Shown one piece after another: positions 62,201 through 64,000 of a stretch of DNA of 64,000 bases. A model generated the notes under the pieces. It saw only the letters and a list, made by a program, of their open reading frames with translations, had not been told where the DNA came from and did not search any database. Origin of the DNA: Streptomyces sp. SAI-127 (GTDB lineage: Bacteria > Actinomycetota > Actinomycetes > Streptomycetales > Streptomycetaceae); assembly GCF_029894425.1 (NCBI RefSeq), contig NZ_JARXYJ010000001.1, positions 5,828,001-5,892,000 of the forward strand. The letters are read 5' to 3'. Both the position numbers and the translations under genes were made by a program. Position 1 is the stretch's first letter, and the number at the start of each line of letters is the position of its first letter.

Positions 62201-62221
62201 CTACTGGCTTCCCGATAGTAG
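62201..62221. promoter_or_regulatory. candidate HxlR operator
   Basis: CTACT (62201-62205) and AGTAG (62217-62221) form an inverted repeat with an 11-base gap, next to GGTACC. It lies between the divergent HxlR and NmrA genes, the expected place for the regulator's site. The arms are short, so support is modest. Confidence 0.4.
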
Positions 62222-62287
62222 CTTCGCCGTGTGTCCACAGGAATCAGTCCAGGACCTCGGACCAGGACCTCGGAAAAGGGGAGCAAC

Positions 62288-63112
62288 ATGATCGTGGTGA
62301 CCGGTGCTACGGGGAACGTCGGGCGGCCCCTCGTGAGGGAACTCCTCGCGGCCGGGGAGCAGGTGACTGCCGTCTCCCGGCGAAGCCCCCGTGACAACCC
62401 GGCAGGGCTACGGCATCACCAGGCCGACCTCGCCGCACCCCAGACCCTCAAGCCCGCCCTCGAAGGGGCCGAAGCGCTCTTCCTCCTGACCTCCGGCGAC
62501 TTCGTGGCCCAGGGCGGCAACCTCGACGACGTCCTCGAAGTCGTCCGGGCCGGCGGTGTTCGGCGAGTCGTGCTGCTGTCCTCGCAGGGCGTCGCCACCG
62601 GCGACCATCCCACCGAACTGGAGGACGCCGTAAGGCGGTCGGGGCTCGAATGGACCATGCTGCGGCCCGGCGGGTTCCACTCCAACGCCCTCCAGTGGGC
62701 CGGTGCGGTGCGCGCCGAGCGCACGGTGGCGGCGCCGTTCGGGGACGTCGCACTGCCGACCGTCGATCCGGAGGACATCGCCCAGGTCGCCGCCGTGGCG
62801 CTGCGGGACCCCAGCCATGCCGGCCGTATCCACGAACTGACCGGGCCCGCCCCGATATCCCCCCGGCAGCAGACCGCCGCGATCGCGGACGCGGTGGGCG
62901 AGCCGGTGCGGTTCGTCGAGCAGACCCGGGGCGAGGCCAGGGCGGAGATGGTGCGGTTCATGCCGGAGCCGATCGCGGACGCCACCCTCGACATCCTCGG
63001 CAACCCGTCACCCGGCCTGCGCCGCGTCAGCCCGGACATCGAGCGGGTACTGGGCCGTCCGCCCCGCGCCTTCGCCGACTGGGCGGCCCGCAACGCCTCC
63101 GTCTTCCGGTGA
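62288..63112 (+). CDS. NmrA-family NAD(P)H-binding protein
   Basis: 274 residues from ATG 62288, with AAAGGGGAG nearby. Atypical SDR with the N-terminal GATGNVGRPLVREL nucleotide motif, DVLEVVRAGGVRRVVLLSSQ, and WTMLRPGGFHSNALQW; the canonical YxxxK is replaced, as in NmrA/QorB-like redox sensors and quinone reductases. The divergent HxlR regulator suggests induction by quinone or electrophile stress. The upstream in-frame start at 62231 lies inside the promoter and is not supported. Confidence 0.92.
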   Translation: MIVVTGATGNVGRPLVRELLAAGEQVTAVSRRSPRDNPAGLRHHQADLAAPQTLKPALEGAEALFLLTSGDFVAQGGNLDDVLEVVRAGGVRRVVLLSSQGVATGDHPTELEDAVRRSGLEWTMLRPGGFHSNALQWAGAVRAERTVAAPFGDVALPTVDPEDIAQVAAVALRDPSHAGRIHELTGPAPISPRQQTAAIADAVGEPVRFVEQTRGEARAEMVRFMPEPIADATLDILGNPSPGLRRVSPDIERVLGRPPRAFADWAARNASVFR

Positions 63113-63255
63113 CCTGCGATTTCCGGGTGATAGCCGTACTTCGAGGACCAACCGGGTCGCACCTCGCATACCCACACGCCCCCTGAACCTCCCACCCCCC
63201 CGTCGATTACAGTGCTGAGCGTCGTACATACGGACGGTCGCCGTGGGAGGTCTTG

Positions 63256-64000
63256 GTGGGTGCGACAGCCGGGGCCGTCGTCTGGGGGCGTGCCGAGCAG
63301 CAGGACTTCCGTAGCCGGGTGCGTGGGACGCTCCTCGGGGTGGCCGTGGGTGACGCGCTGGGCGCGCCGGTCGACGGGCTCGGACTGGACGAGATCCGGG
63401 AGGCGTACGGCGCCGAGGGGCTCGTGGACCTCGGATTCGGGTACGGCCGCCGCGGCGCCGTCACTCATCTCACCCAGCTCAGCCTCTTCACCGTGGACGG
63501 GCTCATACGGGCCCAGGTCCGCCGGGACACCGGCGCCTGGCATCCGCCCACCGACCTGCACCGGGCCTATCTGCGGTGGGCCGCCACCCAGCGGGACTGG
63601 GGACCCGACGAGCGGCGCAAGGACGATGGCTGGCTGGCCCGGGAGGAGTGGCTGTACGCCCGCCGCGACCCGACCCGGTCCCTGCTCCTCGGGTTCGGCG
63701 ACGACACCATGGGGACGCTGGAGTCGCCCAAGAACCCGGACGAACTCGGGCCCGAGGCCACCGCCCGGTCCGCGGCCTTCGGGCTGCTGGTCGGGTGGGA
63801 GCCGCAGCTCGTCGTACAGCTGGCCGTCGAGTGTGCCGCGCAGACCCACGGGCACCCCGTCGCCTATCTGTCGGCGGGCGCGTACGCCGTGATCGTGCAC
63901 GCGCTGGCCCTCGGCGACAGTCTCGACGGGGCGGTGCAGCGGGCGCTCGCGCTGCTGGCCGCGCGGCCCGGGCACGAGCCCGTGTCGGACGCGCTCCAGC
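63256..64000 (+). CDS. ADP-ribosylglycohydrolase-family protein (3' end outside window)
   Basis: GTG 63256 follows GGGAGG by five bases; the frame is open to the window end (248 codons so far). The all-helical ARH fold starts at GTLLGVAVGDALGAPVDGLG, which matches GDALGxPVE. The next ARH element is normally TDDTQMTL, holding the Mg2+ ligands; here it reads VTHLTQLSLFTVDGLI, so both Asp are replaced. Later, GFGDDTMGTLESPKNP contains an Asp pair in another position. It may be a catalytically altered homologue or an inactive ADP-ribose-binding protein. Removal of ADP-ribose from proteins would be the family reaction. Confidence 0.87.
   Translation, partial: MGATAGAVVWGRAEQQDFRSRVRGTLLGVAVGDALGAPVDGLGLDEIREAYGAEGLVDLGFGYGRRGAVTHLTQLSLFTVDGLIRAQVRRDTGAWHPPTDLHRAYLRWAATQRDWGPDERRKDDGWLAREEWLYARRDPTRSLLLGFGDDTMGTLESPKNPDELGPEATARSAAFGLLVGWEPQLVVQLAVECAAQTHGHPVAYLSAGAYAVIVHALALGDSLDGAVQRALALLAARPGHEPVSDALQ

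Overview
The window looks like chromosomal DNA from a Streptomyces or close relative. GC content is high throughout, GTG and TTG starts are common, and the gene content fits: an AfsR/SARP regulator, a helix-turn-helix/DUF397/ATPase trio, a PQQ-propeller Ser/Thr kinase, F420-dependent enzymes, a large subtilase and GH43 arabinofuranosidases. No rRNA, tRNA or CRISPR array was seen.

Layout. 1-2032 holds the end of metF and all of ahcY (methyl cycle). 2071-11217 holds two flavoenzymes, a DoxX/DUF35 pair, two GNATs, two PNPOx-fold oxidases, a lipoprotein and a broken LuxR-type regulator. 11289-14963 is a secreted subtilase. 15166-38937 is a catabolic region: two Ltp2/thiolase-fold proteins, two DUF35 proteins, a frameshifted acyl-CoA dehydrogenase, a Ddn-like reductase, a TetR regulator, a crotonase, a FadD3-like ligase, two amidohydrolases, two LLM oxidoreductases, an SDR and an aldehyde dehydrogenase. 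It is interrupted by a VOC protein, a Ser/Thr kinase, two tiny repeat peptides and a SARP-NB-ARC-TPR regulator. 39071-48716 is accessory and partly decayed: cupin, quinone oxidoreductase, two near-identical XRE regulators (one broken), two GH43 enzymes, a dead IS5-type transposase, a gutted tnpB and a HAD relic. 48722-64000 holds a deazaflavin oxidoreductase, a nuclease-fold protein, the XRE-DUF397-ATPase trio, a TetX-like monooxygenase, an LLM oxidoreductase, fbiC (F420 synthesis), a large STAND/TPR ATPase, an HxlR/NmrA pair and a partial ADP-ribosylglycohydrolase homologue.

The strongest unifying signal is a 19-bp palindrome, ATCTGACG-NNN-CGTCAGAT. Seven good copies and one degenerate copy lie only between 5.1 and 34.2 kb, each just before a gene of the acyl-CoA/F420-type catabolic set. 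I infer one local regulon, probably controlled by the TetR protein at 18209-18856 and resembling lower steroid-ring catabolism in other actinobacteria. The substrate cannot be read from the sequence.

The second notable item is a pair of adjacent peptide genes (26862-27392). One is secreted with four DNHAT repeats and the other is leaderless with three DIHAT repeats. Both sit beside a TPR-bearing SARP regulator whose own N-terminus is eleven degenerate decapeptides. Several genes carry single frameshifts at G/C runs, and these could be real decay or sequencing errors.
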